Shown: positions 48,962 through 57,803, counted from the stretch's first letter. The stretch is DNA of 64,000 nucleotides from MWCO01 sp964488865 (GCA_964488865.1 CAZAWR010000038.1:1-64000), one strand, 5' to 3'. Program-made: numbers and translations. The notes: generated from the letters alone by a model not told the origin.

Positions 48962-50043
48962 GTGCGCTTCTCCTTGTCCTTGCGCAGCGCAAGCCCAATG
49001 GCCACCGCGAGCTGCGCGTTACGCGCTTGCAAGACGTCCGGCCGGACGTTCTTGGTGTCGATGGTGAGGTTCGCCACCGGATTGAAGAACTCCACGGGAG
49101 CACGGGCACGGCGTTGAATCGCCGAACGCAAGTTCGAAAGGTTCGCCGTACCGCCCGTCACGTAGATCTGGTTGATCTCGGCTTCCCCGCTGGTGGCCAT
49201 GAAGAAGTCGAGCGAGCGCTGAATCTCCGCGGCAATGGTGTCACAAGCCGCGTCGATCACCTGCTGCACGTGCTGCGGGACCATCCCTCCCCGGTCCACG
49301 CCAGCGCCACCGTCGCCCGTGGCGGTGTCCCCGCACTTGTAGGCCTCGGCTTGCTCGAAGCTCAGCCCAGTCTCCCGCTGGATTTCCTCGCTGATCGTGT
49401 TGCCGCCGCTCGTGATGTCACGCGTGAAGGCGCTCGTCCCGCCGGACACGATGTTCAACGAAGTCAGGCTCGCCCCCATGTTGAGCAAGGCGACGGTTTG
49501 CTCCTGAGGAACGCCCATCGACACCTCGAACAGGTTCTGCACACAGAACGCGTCGATGTCCACGCATACGGGCCGGAGCTTCGCCTCCCGCACGAACTGG
49601 GCGTAGTCGTTGATCTCGTCGCGCTTGGCCGCCACGAGCAACAGATCCATCTGCCCGCGGTCGGGATGACGGCGAAGCACCTGGTAGTCGATCTGCACGT
49701 CCTTGATGTCGAAGGGGATGTGCTGTTCGGCTTCCCACTGGATCTGCTCGTCCAGCTCCGCTGGCGTCATCATGGGAACCGTGATCTTCCGGATGATCAC
49801 CGACTGTCCGGACACGCCGACCGCAACGTCCCGCTGCTTGATCTTGTGCTCCGCGAACAGCTGCATGAGCGTGTCCGTGACGACAGCGGTGTTCATGACG
49901 TGCCCGTCGACGATCGTCTGCGGTGGGAGAGGGGCGTAGGCCACCTTGAACAAGGTGTTCCCCTTGCGTCCTTCTCTGAGTTCGCAGACCTTGATCGAAC
50001 TCGATCCGATGTCGACACCGACCAGGTTCTTGCCTTCCGCCAT
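48958..50043 (-). CDS. pilM: Type IV pilus cytoplasmic protein PilM
   Basis: 361 residues. Actin-like ASKHA fold: NLVGVDIGSSSIKVCELREG (phosphate 1), IIRKITVPMMTPAELDEQIQ, WEAEQHIPFDIKDVQIDYQV, VCVDIDAFCVQNLFEVSMGV, TVALLNMGASLTSLNIVSGG (phosphate 2 strand), IQRETGLSFEQAEAYKCGD, YVTGGTANLSNLRSAIQRRA, and VEFFNPVANLTIDTKNVRPD. PilM binds ATP and the PilN N-terminal peptide, forming the cytoplasmic ring beneath the PilNO complex. It is the first gene of the cluster, so the operon promoter should lie in the ~170-base divergent region to 50213. No sigma-54-type -24/-12 box was found there. Confidence 0.97.
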   Translation of the reverse strand: MAEGKNLVGVDIGSSSIKVCELREGRKGNTLFKVAYAPLPPQTIVDGHVMNTAVVTDTLMQLFAEHKIKQRDVAVGVSGQSVIIRKITVPMMTPAELDEQIQWEAEQHIPFDIKDVQIDYQVLRRHPDRGQMDLLLVAAKRDEINDYAQFVREAKLRPVCVDIDAFCVQNLFEVSMGVPQEQTVALLNMGASLTSLNIVSGGTSAFTRDITSGGNTISEEIQRETGLSFEQAEAYKCGDTATGDGGAGVDRGGMVPQHVQQVIDAACDTIAAEIQRSLDFFMATSGEAEINQIYVTGGTANLSNLRSAIQRRARAPVEFFNPVANLTIDTKNVRPDVLQARNAQLAVAIGLALRKDKEKRT

Positions 50044-50212
50044 CCGTCACCGTCCTGGCGGCTCTGCGTTGGACACGTGCAGCCGTGCACAAGAGAGTCG
50101 CGCAAGAGCAAGTGTGGCATCCGGACGGTGAGTTGGTCAAAAAACCGCTTTGCATTGGGCGACCGGGGCGCTAAGCCTGGAACAGTCCGGCATCGATCTG
50201 CTGGCCGTTTTC

Positions 50213-51310
50213 ATGGTGTTCTCGTATCGACGTACAAGCGTGAGGCTGTTTGTCTGGGGAATCGCGCTGACGGCTCTCCTGACGATCAGCTTCCCCGCTT
50301 CCGCAGAGCGTGTCCACGTCGTGGGCCAGGGGCATACGCTCGGCAAGATCGCCAAGCGATACAACACCACGGTGGAGGCCCTCTGCGCCGCCAACAAGAT
50401 CAGCCGGCGGTCCCCCCTGAAGCTCGGCCAACGAATCGTGGTCCCTGACCCCCCAGGTACCGCCCCCCCAAAGGTCTCCGACCCTCCTCGATCTGCCCCA
50501 TCCAAACGCAAAGCCGGGGACGATTCGGTGGACAAGGACGGACCCTTCACCACCCATGTGGTTTCCTCCGGCCATACCCTCGGCAAGATCGCTCGCCGCT
50601 ACCGGACCTCCGTCGAAGCCATCCAGGAAGCCAACCGTCTCGAGCCCAGCCAAACGCTGCGCGTGGGCACCTGCCTCGTGGTTCCCCTCACCCGGCATGC
50701 CACCCAGCGACACCGGACCCAGGCCCTGCCCTGTGACCCGAACGAAGCCGCAGAACTGCCGAGCAAGGAGGAGACCAAGCAGGTCCCCCGCACTCATCCC
50801 TCCACCCGCTCAGGCGTCGTCCACCTGGTCCGCGGAGGCCGCACGTTCCGGGGCAAGCTCCTGGACTCCAAGGGCCGCCCTATCCCTTCCGCCGTGGAAA
50901 AAGTCGATGGGCTGCTCTTCGACCGACGCACCAGCAGCACCCACACCACCGACCCCGGGTTGCTGGAGAAGATCACCCAGGTGAGCAACCACTTCGGCGC
51001 CCGTCGGATGATCGTGGTCAGCGGCTACCGCGAGGAGTCCTCCAACCCCTACACCACTCGCTCCAACCACGCGCTGGGTCGGGCGATCGACTTCCGCATC
51101 GAAGGGGTGTCCAACCAGGGACTCCGGGACTTCTGCCATACCCTCCACGGCGTCGGCGTCGGCTACTACCCCAATAGCACCTTCATGCACCTGGACGTTC
51201 GCGGCATCACCACCCACTGGACGGACGTTTCGGGACCCGGGGAAGCTCCCCAGTACACCTCGGTCAGCACCCCCACTCCGCCGCGCTCGAAGGGTCGAAA
51301 GAAGCGGTGA
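50213..51310 (+). CDS. LysM x2 protein with C-terminal DUF882/YcbK-like peptidase domain
   Basis: 365 residues from ATG 50213 (GTG 50216 alternative), giving a signal peptide (SVRLFVWGIALTALLTISFP, PASA cut). Two LysM domains bind peptidoglycan: VHVVGQGHTLGKIAKRYNTT to ~residue 85, and THVVSSGHTLGKIARRYRTS at ~125-170. The C-terminal ~150 residues resemble DUF882/M15-type murein peptidases: ITQVSNHFGARRMIVVSGYR, NPYTTRSNHALGRAIDFRIE (Zn His and Asp), GVGVGYYPNSTFMHLDVRG (second His). It should be a periplasmic Zn-dependent D-Ala peptidase or binding protein. It is divergent from pilM and may help clear peptidoglycan for pilus assembly; this is inferred from position only. Confidence 0.9.
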   Translation: MVFSYRRTSVRLFVWGIALTALLTISFPASAERVHVVGQGHTLGKIAKRYNTTVEALCAANKISRRSPLKLGQRIVVPDPPGTAPPKVSDPPRSAPSKRKAGDDSVDKDGPFTTHVVSSGHTLGKIARRYRTSVEAIQEANRLEPSQTLRVGTCLVVPLTRHATQRHRTQALPCDPNEAAELPSKEETKQVPRTHPSTRSGVVHLVRGGRTFRGKLLDSKGRPIPSAVEKVDGLLFDRRTSSTHTTDPGLLEKITQVSNHFGARRMIVVSGYREESSNPYTTRSNHALGRAIDFRIEGVSNQGLRDFCHTLHGVGVGYYPNSTFMHLDVRGITTHWTDVSGPGEAPQYTSVSTPTPPRSKGRKKR

Positions 51311-51472
51311 CCGGGTTGTTCATGACCTGGATCGTGTCCAGCTCATCCCATCGTTGATCTTGAAGAAATCAAGAGAGTGACGGGATACGACGAAAGTATC
51401 TCCGGCGATATGGGTACAAAATGACCCACTTTCGTCTGCGGGATCTGCCGCCTCAGCGGGCTGAACAAACCT

Positions 51473-53884
51473 TCAAGGATCGGCCTGCCATCGGAACGCA
51501 CCTGGGTCCAACGAACGGCCGAGCAGGTACAGCACCTGACTCTCGTAACGGTCCAACGGGGGCTGCTTGCTGCCCGCCCGATGGATCGTTCCCTCCCCAA
51601 GGGACGCCACCACTTCACACCCTGTCTTGCGCAAGGCGGCCACCAGGTCCCCTCGCCCAGCCGACCGGGCCACCCACATCGCGCCGTCCGCCACACACAT
51701 CGCGCTTCGCTCGCCCGAACCGCCATCCTTCTCCAGCAAGGGCAGGCTCATTCGCTCACCGCCCGGCGGCACTTCACCGTTCGCCCCGATCAGCGTCACG
51801 TTGCCCGCCTCGCTCACATGCAAGGTGACCATCGACCCTTCGGGCAGTTCTCTGCTTGCGGGGAGGATCGCGGCGAGCACGCGACTGGCGAGGGCGGGGT
51901 CGATGGGCGCCCCCGCTCCGACCAGCCGACCCGTGATTCGTTGAGGGAGAAACGCCTGGAGGCTGACCGCCTTCCGGCCCTGCCCGCTCGTCCCCTCGAA
52001 CACCGCCGGCGCCCAGACCGGCAGTGGCTGTGTCCCCCCATCCGCCTGCATGTCCAGCCCCTCCACCGCTGGCGGCCCGAAGTTTCGCAGGGTCAGATAG
52101 AAGAAGTCCTTCGGAGACCACACGATGAACCTCTCGGGAAGAACCTCCATGCCAGGGTGCAGCAGCTTCGCCTGATGCCTCTGGCGCGCGTCGATATACG
52201 CGAACGCCGTGTGCCGCGGGTTCATGTCCAGGTGCACCGCGTACGTGCATCCCGCCTGGATCATCGCGTTGCCCAGCGTCTCGCCTGTCACTTCGGGCCC
52301 CCACGCGTACACCATGTGACCCGCTGAGGTTAGGCAGAAGCCGGAGCGGTGGGTCAGCATCCCGGTGGTGTGCAGGTGCCAACCCCATTGCTTGCGGTTG
52401 GAGGGGTTGAGGTGCCCGCCGTCGACCAGCGGGTCGAGGTTCTGACGGAAGGAGACGAACTCCTGGGGGATGTTCGTCGAGGCCGGCCACGAGCCGAACC
52501 CCGCGCGACCGTCTTCGGTGACGGCGATGGTGGCGGCGCCGGTCTTGGGTGGGAGCAAAACGCGCCGGGCGACCATCATGCCGTATTCACCGTGCGTGGT
52601 CTTGAAGCCCCCGTTGAACGCGCCGACGGCGCGGTGCAAAACTTCGGGTTCGCGCGGGATTCGCCCCTCGCCTCGTGCCCCCGTGAGGGGTTTGGGATCC
52701 TCAATCCCCCCCTCGATGCCGAGCCGGAGCTGGCGGGCATCCATCGCCACCATCCAGACCTTGGACCACGGCCGCTTCGGGTCTGGCCGAACATGCGTCT
52801 GGTAAAAGTAGGAAGGGGCTGCCTCGGCCCCCGCAACCTCGTTCTTCTGCAAGAACTTGTGCTGAGGCTCCCGCCACACCCCCTCGCCCTCCGCGGGTGT
52901 CTTCCAGATCGTGCGGAGGTTCTGGGGCGGCCACGCAGCATCCGCGTACGAGCCCTCCACGCCCACGACCTTCGGCTCGGGTGGGGGTGGAGGAGGCGGG
53001 GCGACGGGTCCTGCCATCACCTCGGCTTCCTCTCCTTGCCCGAACGCGTGGTGACCTGCGCGCTTCATCAGATCGCGTGCGTCGAACACGTTGTCCTCGA
53101 GCCACGCGATGAACTCCGGGCCCGTCACCGAGCGCACTGTGTCCACGGCCCACAGGATCGCCGGCTTGGAAAGCTGTGGCACACGCATCGACGACACCGC
53201 CAGGTGCTCGTCCGCTCTCGTCACGACTTCGCCTGTCGCCAGGGACACCGTGAACGCGCGGGGCATGGCGTCGGTCGACACGCTGAGCATGCCGTCCTCG
53301 AGACGCACCGCCACGGAGGATGCCTGAAGGTTTGCGGAGACCTCCGTGCGCCCCAGTCCCGCGAGAGACCCGGTCGACTGCAAGTTCGTGAGCCGCCCCA
53401 AGAAGCGGCCCACCGCGCCGTCGCCCTCTGCCTGCTGGCCGGCCAAGTCCAGCATCGACACCTGCTGAACCGCACCGAAGGCGACGGTTGCGTAGGCAAC
53501 GTGGTGACCGGCGGCGACGAGTCCTTGCTCGTCCCCGAAAGGTGTGTCGGTGAGGTTGACGACGCGCTGGACGTCGATGGGCTTGCCTTCGAGGGTCACG
53601 CGCACGGCCGCACGGTACAGGTCTCGTGGGCCCTCGGGTTGGGAGCGAGCGAGGAAGAGAACCCTGCGCCCGACGACGGCATCTGCGAGGACGCCGCGAC
53701 TGGCCTCCCAGAGAAATTCATCGGGCAGGACGTGGCCGTGCACCGATTCCCCGAGCATCTCGGCCACACCTCGCAGGGTGGGGTCGGGGGGGCTGGGCAA
53801 GGCAATCCGCCCGCCCAAGGCGGCGAGCGCCACGAGCGATGCGACGCGTGCCTGAAGTGGAATTCGCCGAATCGAGAGCTTCAC
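51473..53884 (-). CDS. Large envelope protein with probable phosphodiester-glycosidase (NAGPA-like) domain
   Basis: 803 residues. An N-terminal hydrophobic segment (RVASLVALAALGGRIALP) could be a signal or anchor. The first ~290 residues are unrecognised. A Pro-rich hinge (VAPPPPPPPEPK, ~300) leads to a domain with phosphodiester-glycosidase-like features: KVWMVAMDARQLRLGIEGGI, EVLHRAVGAFNGGFKTTHGE, YGMMVARRVLLPPKTGAATI, HRSGFCLTSAGHMVYAWGPE, GCTYAVHLDMNPRHTAFAYI. In this family 'AiNGGff' and 'l.lDGG.S' mark the active site; here the second motif is changed to HLDMNPRHT. The C-terminus (~650-803) is unrecognised. Activity is uncertain. It converges on the LysM gene. Confidence 0.6.
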   Translation of the reverse strand: MKLSIRRIPLQARVASLVALAALGGRIALPSPPDPTLRGVAEMLGESVHGHVLPDEFLWEASRGVLADAVVGRRVLFLARSQPEGPRDLYRAAVRVTLEGKPIDVQRVVNLTDTPFGDEQGLVAAGHHVAYATVAFGAVQQVSMLDLAGQQAEGDGAVGRFLGRLTNLQSTGSLAGLGRTEVSANLQASSVAVRLEDGMLSVSTDAMPRAFTVSLATGEVVTRADEHLAVSSMRVPQLSKPAILWAVDTVRSVTGPEFIAWLEDNVFDARDLMKRAGHHAFGQGEEAEVMAGPVAPPPPPPPEPKVVGVEGSYADAAWPPQNLRTIWKTPAEGEGVWREPQHKFLQKNEVAGAEAAPSYFYQTHVRPDPKRPWSKVWMVAMDARQLRLGIEGGIEDPKPLTGARGEGRIPREPEVLHRAVGAFNGGFKTTHGEYGMMVARRVLLPPKTGAATIAVTEDGRAGFGSWPASTNIPQEFVSFRQNLDPLVDGGHLNPSNRKQWGWHLHTTGMLTHRSGFCLTSAGHMVYAWGPEVTGETLGNAMIQAGCTYAVHLDMNPRHTAFAYIDARQRHQAKLLHPGMEVLPERFIVWSPKDFFYLTLRNFGPPAVEGLDMQADGGTQPLPVWAPAVFEGTSGQGRKAVSLQAFLPQRITGRLVGAGAPIDPALASRVLAAILPASRELPEGSMVTLHVSEAGNVTLIGANGEVPPGGERMSLPLLEKDGGSGERSAMCVADGAMWVARSAGRGDLVAALRKTGCEVVASLGEGTIHRAGSKQPPLDRYESQVLYLLGRSLDPGAFRWQADP

Positions 53885-53941
53885 GTGATGCTTGGCTAAC
53901 GAATCGGGACACGAAAAGTCAAATTCGCTGCAGTTCCAGGA

Positions 53942-55396
53942 TCAGTCCGAATCCCCCGCGGTCCCTTCGGTTGTCTCGGAGGGTAGCTCGGCGCTCGACA
54001 CCTCTGCGGCTTCGGAAGCGGGCTCCTCGACGATCTGTGGGGCGTCGGGCTCTCGCAGCTCGGTCTCTTCAGCGACCAAACCCAACAGGACCCGAGCGCG
54101 CTCGGGGCTCACGGGCTGACGACCGATGCTCACCGCGAACGCTGCGCTCCGCTCGATGAACGTCGCCGTTCCCTCCGCGAGCACCCCGCGACGCAGGTAG
54201 ATGTTGTCCGCCAGGCCCAGGCGCACGTGCCCTCCCAGCCTCAGCGCCGTCTCCGTCACGCGGCGCTGGTGCCGTCCGACGCCGGCCGCGAACCACAGCG
54301 CGCTCTTGGGGACACGGTCGGAGATGAACTGGACCATGAGCTCCTGCGCGCCCATGGCCCCGGGGACGCCGAACACGAACTGGAATCGCAGGGGCGAAGC
54401 CAGCGCCTTGTCGCGTCCGAGGAGCATGGCCTCCTCGAAGTGTCCGAGTTCGTACGCTTCGACCATGACCGGGACGTTGCGGTCGCGCAGGGTCGTAGCC
54501 ACCTCGCGCACGACGGAGCGACGCGTCTCGACGACGCTGTCACCGAAGTTGAAGGAGCCCAGGGGGGTTGTCACGATGTCGGCGCCACAGCTGGCGAACG
54601 CGAGCAAGCTGGAGGGGTCGGCCGATCCGGGACGGATGGCGGACACGACGATCACGGCGGTGGTTTCGGCGCGGATGGCGGCCACGGTGTCGGTCATGCG
54701 CGGGCTGAGGGAATCGGGCTGAGCGGCCATGTCGTCGATGCCGAGGTAGACGATGCTGGCACCGCTCTCGACACAGCGTTTGGCTTCCTTGGCTGCTTCT
54801 TCGGGCGTGGAGGGGACATGCGGCGTGTGGTTCTTGGTCACGCCGCCGCCGAGGATGGAGGCCGAGATCATGACCTCAGGCGGGGTCTGCCTCGGAGGTG
54901 TGATGACGATGTTGGGGGGCGGGGTGACGAGGACGCTTCCCTGGGGAAGGCGTGTGGCATCCCTACGCGCCCCGAGAGCAGCGAGCACGAGGCGTGGGCG
55001 GCGTTGCTGGGCTCGCGGCACGACGGAGGTCCCGACGGCGCGGCACACGAGGATGGGGGAAGCGAGCGCGTCGGCCGCGCTGAGGGCGAGGTCATCACCG
55101 CGCGCGTAGGTAGCGACCTTGCGTGCCTCGAGGGCGACCTGCCGGGTCGTGTTGCCGATCTTGGTGATGACGCCCGTGGCCTCGATGTAGTCGCCGACGA
55201 ACACGGGCGCGAGCATCTCGACTTGCTGCAAACCGCGAAGGGAGCCTTCGTCCCCGTCGAGTCGGATCATCAACTCGGTGGTGACGTCCGCGAGCAGGGC
55301 GAGAATCCTGGCGGGGCTCACGATGCCATTGGACTGGTATGCATCCGCCGCGCTCAAGCGGATGCGAAGGGTGACGGCAAGACCTACAGCGTTCAT
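53942..55396 (-). CDS. Fusion of 3-aminobutyryl-CoA ammonia-lyase-like (Kal) and Kce/BKACE-like domains; Kce half lacks catalytic residues
   Basis: 484 residues from ATG 55396. Residues ~5-130 are a hotdog fold of the Kal type: ADAYQSNGIVSPARILALLA, DVTTELMIRLDGDEGSLRGL, QQVEMLAPVFVGDYIEATGV, ITKIGNTTRQVALEARKVAT. Residues ~170-440 are a BKACE/DUF849 barrel (MISASILGGGVTKNHTPHVP, STPEEAAKEAKRCVESGASI, VFGVPGAMGAQELMVQFISD, GHVRLGLADNIYLRRGVLAE). Kal and Kce act in lysine fermentation. In active Kce proteins the Zn ligands are H-x-H in 'IIHLHVRD' and E in 'VGLEDN', with a catalytic Glu in 'TGAE'. Here these are V-Y-L-G-I-D-D (Y217, G219), L-A-D-N (A396) and L-G-G-G (G185). The Kce half is thus probably not a Zn enzyme. 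Linker and Asp/Glu-rich tail. Confidence 0.8.
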   Translation of the reverse strand: MNAVGLAVTLRIRLSAADAYQSNGIVSPARILALLADVTTELMIRLDGDEGSLRGLQQVEMLAPVFVGDYIEATGVITKIGNTTRQVALEARKVATYARGDDLALSAADALASPILVCRAVGTSVVPRAQQRRPRLVLAALGARRDATRLPQGSVLVTPPPNIVITPPRQTPPEVMISASILGGGVTKNHTPHVPSTPEEAAKEAKRCVESGASIVYLGIDDMAAQPDSLSPRMTDTVAAIRAETTAVIVVSAIRPGSADPSSLLAFASCGADIVTTPLGSFNFGDSVVETRRSVVREVATTLRDRNVPVMVEAYELGHFEEAMLLGRDKALASPLRFQFVFGVPGAMGAQELMVQFISDRVPKSALWFAAGVGRHQRRVTETALRLGGHVRLGLADNIYLRRGVLAEGTATFIERSAAFAVSIGRQPVSPERARVLLGLVAEETELREPDAPQIVEEPASEAAEVSSAELPSETTEGTAGDSD

Positions 55397-55497
55397 GGCC
55401 AGGCACCATAGCAAGGGCCGAGCGTCGGATGAAAGCACTGGTTGGGGAGGACGCTAGACGAAGGCATCGGGTGGGGAGATGCCGTGGCGGGGGGGTC

Positions 55498-55698
55498 TTA
55501 GTCGCCCTTCTCGTCGTCCTTCTTGCTGCCTTCGGTGATTTGTTTCTTCTCGCCTTCCTCGTCCTCGCGAAGGCCCTTCTTGAAGTTCTTGATGCCTGCC
55601 CCGAGCCCCTTGCCGATTTCTGCAATCCTTCCTGCACCGAAGATGAGCAGGATGATGAGGGCAATGAGCAGGAGCTGTCCCGGACCGATGTTCCCCAT
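55498..55698 (-). CDS. tatA: TatA-type twin-arginine translocase subunit
   Basis: 66 residues. N-terminal transmembrane helix (LLLIALIILLIFGAGRIAEI) with the conserved F-G hinge, an amphipathic helix (GKGLGAGIKNFKKGLREDEE) and an acidic/basic tail. This is the full TatA layout; the tail F-K-K-G is typical of TatA rather than TatB. TatA forms the size-variable channel for folded proteins with RR signals. Preceded by TAGGAG. Just downstream of a second TatA-like gene (11 bases between). No tatC is in the window. Confidence 0.93.
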   Translation of the reverse strand: MGNIGPGQLLLIALIILLIFGAGRIAEIGKGLGAGIKNFKKGLREDEEGEKKQITEGSKKDDEKGD

Positions 55699-55709
55699 GG
55701 ATGTAACTC

Positions 55710-55892
55710 CTACGCCGTCAGGCCTTGGCGAGCCCCCGAAGGGTCTTTGCGTGTTGGGCGGTTTCGCACGGCACGAGCACGCCCCAGGCCCCGACCCAAC
55801 ACCCGCCCCAACTCGGGAAGGCGAGTAGCACCGAAGATCACGACGACGATCAGTGCGATCAGGAGGATCTGTGCGAGCCCAAGGTTAGCCAT
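55710..55892 (-). CDS. Second, shorter TatA/E-like protein
   Basis: 60 residues. The helix QILLIALIVVVIFGATRLPE carries the F-G hinge and 'RLPELG' that open the amphipathic helix (LPELGRVLGRGLGRARAVRN). The tail is short and basic and lacks the F-K motif of the neighbouring TatA. It could be a TatE-like spare channel subunit. Its ATG lies inside the end of the upstream membrane-protein gene (8-base overlap) and it precedes tatA, so all three are probably co-transcribed. Confidence 0.85.
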   Translation of the reverse strand: MANLGLAQILLIALIVVVIFGATRLPELGRVLGRGLGRARAVRNRPTRKDPSGARQGLTA

Positions 55893-56967
55893 CTACGCGT
55901 GTTCCAGTCGCCGAATTGCCGGCGGGGTGCTTCGTACCACCCGGACCGGTTGCGGGCAACCAAGGGAATCGGGTCGCCCAGGCAAGAGCCAGGGGGCCGC
56001 CGGCGGCGAGGAGCGCCACAGGCAGCAGGCCGGACCAGCCCAGATGGTGCAGGAGGGAACCGCCCACGAGCAGAAATCCCAGCGTCCCTGCGGCGGCCAC
56101 GAGCAGGGCGCGGGCACGGGATGGCATCGGCCAGCGGAGCAGCGCCCACGCCGTGGCCAGGGCTGCAAGGCATGCGCTCAGCCCCGAGGCAACTGCTCGC
56201 AAGGGCGAAGACACCGACGCCGGCACAAGCCACGGGAGGAACCCCGTGATCACCACGTGCCGCGCGCGAATCACCGTCGACGGCCCGTTCACCCAGGTGA
56301 CGTGGTCGAGGTCGATGCGGTCGAGGCTGGAGGTGAAGCGGGCTCGTGAGGCCGTCCAGGCGACGGAGGGGGGACCTCGAGGAGGGAGCCACCCCACGAG
56401 CCTGGGCACGCCTTGGGAGCACAGCCACACGGCTTGCACGAGGGGCACCCGCAAGGCTCGACCCGAGGCGCAAGCCTGGTCTCCGGCAGCCTCGAGCAGC
56501 GTGTTCGACAGATGCCCGGGCGACGCGGCGACGGCAGCGGACCGACATGACACGGCCGCGGTGAGCGCACCGAGCACCAGCGCCACCGAAGCCACGTGGG
56601 ACGCCTGACGCAAAGGCCCCATCCCCAGGGTACGCAGGGCCGTTCCGACACCATCATGACCCCACCGAACGACCTCGATCCCGCAACCCACCGGCAGCGC
56701 GATCACCAACCCCACTTCCGCCGACGCCAACACAAGGGTTTCGAAGAACGCAAGGGACACGGCACCGGGCACGTCGCCCGCGACGAACCACGGCAGGAGG
56801 CGCACCGCAGCCCCCGCGGCCCCGATCAGGACCGCGATCAGGGCGACCCAGAGCACCGTGCGCCAGGTCTTGAGAACGAGGTGGGGCAGCATGACGATCC
56901 GAAGTGCCGTGTCGACAGCTCCATAGGGGGTGACGACGGCCTTGTCCAACATTGCCTGGGCCGACAT
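55885..56967 (-). CDS. Polytopic membrane protein, possibly LptF/LptG-like
   Basis: 360 residues with about six hydrophobic segments: TVLWVALIAVLIGAAGAAVR, FFETLVLASAEVGLVIALPV, ASVALVLGALTAAVS, GFLPWLVPASVSSP, LSACLAALATAWALLRWP, and ARALLVAAAGTLGFLLVGGS with SGLLPVALLAAGGPLALAWA. The block after segment 2 (GIEVVRWGHDGVGTALRTLG, GMGPLRQASHV) resembles 'E...lr..Gvs..rl..p' of LptF/LptG permeases, and a soluble loop (~155-225) sits where those have a periplasmic beta domain. The loop is shorter than usual. The identification is tentative; it may be another kind of transporter part. Overlaps the tatE-like gene. Confidence 0.5.
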   Translation of the reverse strand: MSAQAMLDKAVVTPYGAVDTALRIVMLPHLVLKTWRTVLWVALIAVLIGAAGAAVRLLPWFVAGDVPGAVSLAFFETLVLASAEVGLVIALPVGCGIEVVRWGHDGVGTALRTLGMGPLRQASHVASVALVLGALTAAVSCRSAAVAASPGHLSNTLLEAAGDQACASGRALRVPLVQAVWLCSQGVPRLVGWLPPRGPPSVAWTASRARFTSSLDRIDLDHVTWVNGPSTVIRARHVVITGFLPWLVPASVSSPLRAVASGLSACLAALATAWALLRWPMPSRARALLVAAAGTLGFLLVGGSLLHHLGWSGLLPVALLAAGGPLALAWATRFPWLPATGPGGTKHPAGNSATGTRVDG

Positions 56968-57128
56968 GCTATCGGGAGATTCTCGGGGGTTGCGACAGGG
57001 CGGCAGCGAGGCTCCCGAACGGAAAACAAGCGAGGTGGGATAACGCGTCGATGCGTGCTAGCCTTCCGGCCGTCGCACCTTTCTTCGGCCCTCAAGGGCT
57101 CCACACGACCGTGGAGGGGACCCCGACC

Positions 57129-57803
57129 ATGCACCGATCCACCATCGCATTCTCAACCATTTGCAATACGCTCGTGCTCGGCGCCCTGTCGGCCATGAGT
57201 TTCCCGGGTGTGGCGTCCGCAGAAGAACCCGGAATCGACGCAACCGGCAAGGGGATCACAGGAGGTGCTCTGCTGGGCGGCGAGTTGGTCATGGCCGTCG
57301 AGGCCGCCCTCGGCGTTCAGAACACCTGGGCCTACGTCGGCGGCGGCGTGGGCGGGGCCGTCCTTGGAGGCGTCGGCGGCTACTTCGTCGAGCAGGGCGG
57401 CGACCCGAAGCCTGCCTACTACATGCTCGCGGGCGGCATGGCGCTGCTCATCCCCACGACGGTGGCGGTGTTGCAGGCCACGTCGTTCAAAGCGCCGGAC
57501 CACTACATCGCGGAGGATCCTGGTGCTGACACGGGGCCGGAGCCGGAGCCGGCGGGACCGGTCGAGCCCGGGACGACGGTGAAGGTCACGGCGCCCGAGG
57601 CAAAGGCTCCGTTGCGCAAGCCTGCAGAGGTGGCGGTGCGACCCCACGTGCCGCTGTCCTTGGTGGACGTGCATGACGGGAGTCTGCGCATGGGCGTACC
57701 TGCGGTCCAAGTGCTTCCTGCCTACACGGCGCTGGAGATGAAGAAGTACGGGGTCGACCAGAGCACGGAGTTGCGCGTTCCGGTGTTCCAGGCGACCTTC
57801 TGA
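57129..57803 (+). CDS. Exported protein with two glycine-zipper-like membrane segments, function unknown
   Basis: 224 residues from ATG 57129, preceded by GGAGGGG. Signal peptide TLVLGALSAMSFPGVASAEE. Then a Gly-rich hydrophobic pair: GKGITGGALLGGELVMAVEA and AYVGGGVGGAVLGGVGGYFV, followed by AYYMLAGGMALLIPTTVAVL. These look like glycine-zipper membrane helices. The second half is a soluble, Pro/Ala-rich beta domain (VEPGTTVKVTAPEAKAPLRK, VPLSLVDVHDGSLRMGVPAV). No family is recognised. It stands between the LptF-like gene (other strand) and the kinase gene, ~160 bases before the latter. Confidence 0.7.
   Translation: MHRSTIAFSTICNTLVLGALSAMSFPGVASAEEPGIDATGKGITGGALLGGELVMAVEAALGVQNTWAYVGGGVGGAVLGGVGGYFVEQGGDPKPAYYMLAGGMALLIPTTVAVLQATSFKAPDHYIAEDPGADTGPEPEPAGPVEPGTTVKVTAPEAKAPLRKPAEVAVRPHVPLSLVDVHDGSLRMGVPAVQVLPAYTALEMKKYGVDQSTELRVPVFQATF

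Noticed and set aside
50044..50212. Possible sigma-54 promoter for pilM
   Set aside because: GG-N10-GC spacing with TGGCAC/TTGC was looked for; the best candidate had an 11-base spacing and poor match.
49027..50448. A 473-residue plus-strand frame opposite pilM
   Set aside because: Antisense to pilM; His/Arg/Val-rich shadow translation without domains.
53942..55396. Annotation as an ordinary lysine-fermentation Kce enzyme
   Set aside because: Fold blocks fit but the Zn ligands and catalytic Glu are absent, and no pathway partner genes are nearby.
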